Source of the DNA: Bacteroidota bacterium
Lineage (GTDB): Bacteria > Bacteroidota > Bacteroidia > NORP154
Length of the DNA: 6,784 nucleotides
NCBI GenBank assembly: GCA_002401055.1
Contig: NVRZ01000175.1
Location: 1-6,784 of the forward strand
Direction: 5' to 3'
Made by a program: the position numbers and the translations under genes. A model generated the notes under the pieces. It was given only the letters and a program-made list of their open reading frames with translations. It did no database searches and had not been told where the DNA came from. How positions within the stretch are numbered: position 1 is the first letter of the stretch; every line of letters starts with the position of its first letter. Positions 6,398 to 6,784 of this stretch are shown here, piece by piece.

Positions 6398-6781
6398 TTA
6401 AAGATTTTCAATTACCTTTTTATAGGTTGATTCGTCAATTTCTTTAGCGTTTTGATAATAATATGTTGAACCCCACAAATAGCTAACTCGTTGCAGCGTG
6501 TCCGGCTTAATAGGATATTTGATAATTGTATAGTCAATAGTTTTGAACATATCCTCCTCCACCGATTTAATGACTTTCGGCTTAAACACAATTTCCTTAG
6601 CAGGCGATTTCTTTCTCTCTTTCTTTGTCATCTCAGACACCTTGTATCTATTATGGATTAACCTCACATTTGAATTCAGATTCTTTATATTCTTGATATA
6701 GTGGGTTTTAAATGATTTGATATGCCTTTTTTCAGGAGTAGCTGATCTTTTCATTATGTTGGCGGCATTGCTAGCTGTCAT
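6398..6781 (-). CDS. Hypothetical Lys-rich protein upstream of the phosphatase, start uncertain
   Basis: I recognise no family. The frame encodes 127 residues from the ATG at 6781, and it is still open at the window edge (one more codon, AAT), so the gene may start further out. The first ~60 residues are strongly basic (many Lys, Arg, His; KKERKKSPAK at about 53-62), with no signal peptide or membrane span. The last ~45 residues look more like a folded domain (DYTIIKYPIKPDTLQRVSYLWGS is split by a Pro-Asp turn, followed by STYYYQNAKEID and a short helix). An in-frame ATG at 6631 would give a 77-residue protein keeping that domain. I found no TAnnTTTG element on this strand before either start. 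The stop lies 19 bp before the phosphatase start on the same strand, suggesting co-transcription and perhaps a shared role. A faint LysM-like reading of the C-terminal part ('DTLQRVS') is too weak to name. Confidence 0.55.
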   Translation of the reverse strand: MTASNAANIMKRSATPEKRHIKSFKTHYIKNIKNLNSNVRLIHNRYKVSEMTKKERKKSPAKEIVFKPKVIKSVEEDMFKTIDYTIIKYPIKPDTLQRVSYLWGSTYYYQNAKEIDESTYKKVIENL

Positions 6782-6784
6782 ATT

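Overview
The window reads as a chromosomal segment of a Bacteroidota bacterium, most likely a marine Cytophagales-type or related lineage (lineage is inference). Supporting signs: moderately AT-rich coding DNA, AT-rich leaders without Shine-Dalgarno sequences, -7 elements of the Bacteroidota form TAnnTTTG, a DUF6427-like membrane protein beside purD, and a giant Reg_prop/Y_Y_Y sensor ending in a SpoIIE-type PP2C phosphatase. No mobile element, CRISPR array, tRNA or rRNA is visible, and no stretch longer than about 105 bases lacks a gene.

Left part (1-3124), purine genes with membrane-protein neighbours. The window opens inside purD (glycinamide ribonucleotide synthetase), which lacks only its first ~60 codons. 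It converges on a very small minus-strand gene for a single-span membrane protein (1154-1321). Across a 105-bp divergent promoter region lies a 326-residue polytopic membrane protein (1427-2407, DUF6427-like). After a 24-bp gap comes purQ, the glutaminase subunit of FGAM synthetase. Thus purine synthesis steps 2 (PurD) and 4 (PurQ) flank two uncharacterised membrane proteins, and the inverted small gene prevents simple purD-purQ co-transcription.

Right part (3133-6784), a signalling gene. The minus-strand 1081-codon gene encodes a secreted-sensor/cytoplasmic-effector protein: signal peptide, 14 Reg_prop blades (enough for two seven-bladed propellers), Y_Y_Y domain, one transmembrane helix, coiled coil, and a PP2C/SpoIIE serine phosphatase with its expected metal-binding aspartates. 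Its stop codon lies 8 bp from that of purQ, tail to tail, and a 7-bp inverted repeat covers both stops. Nineteen bases upstream of its start ends a Lys-rich hypothetical gene on the same strand, which runs to the window edge and may be co-transcribed.

The best candidates for unexplored biology are the small-protein/DUF6427 pair embedded among purine genes with interleaved divergent promoters, and the propeller-phosphatase with its small upstream neighbour. Nothing here amounts to a demonstrated new system.
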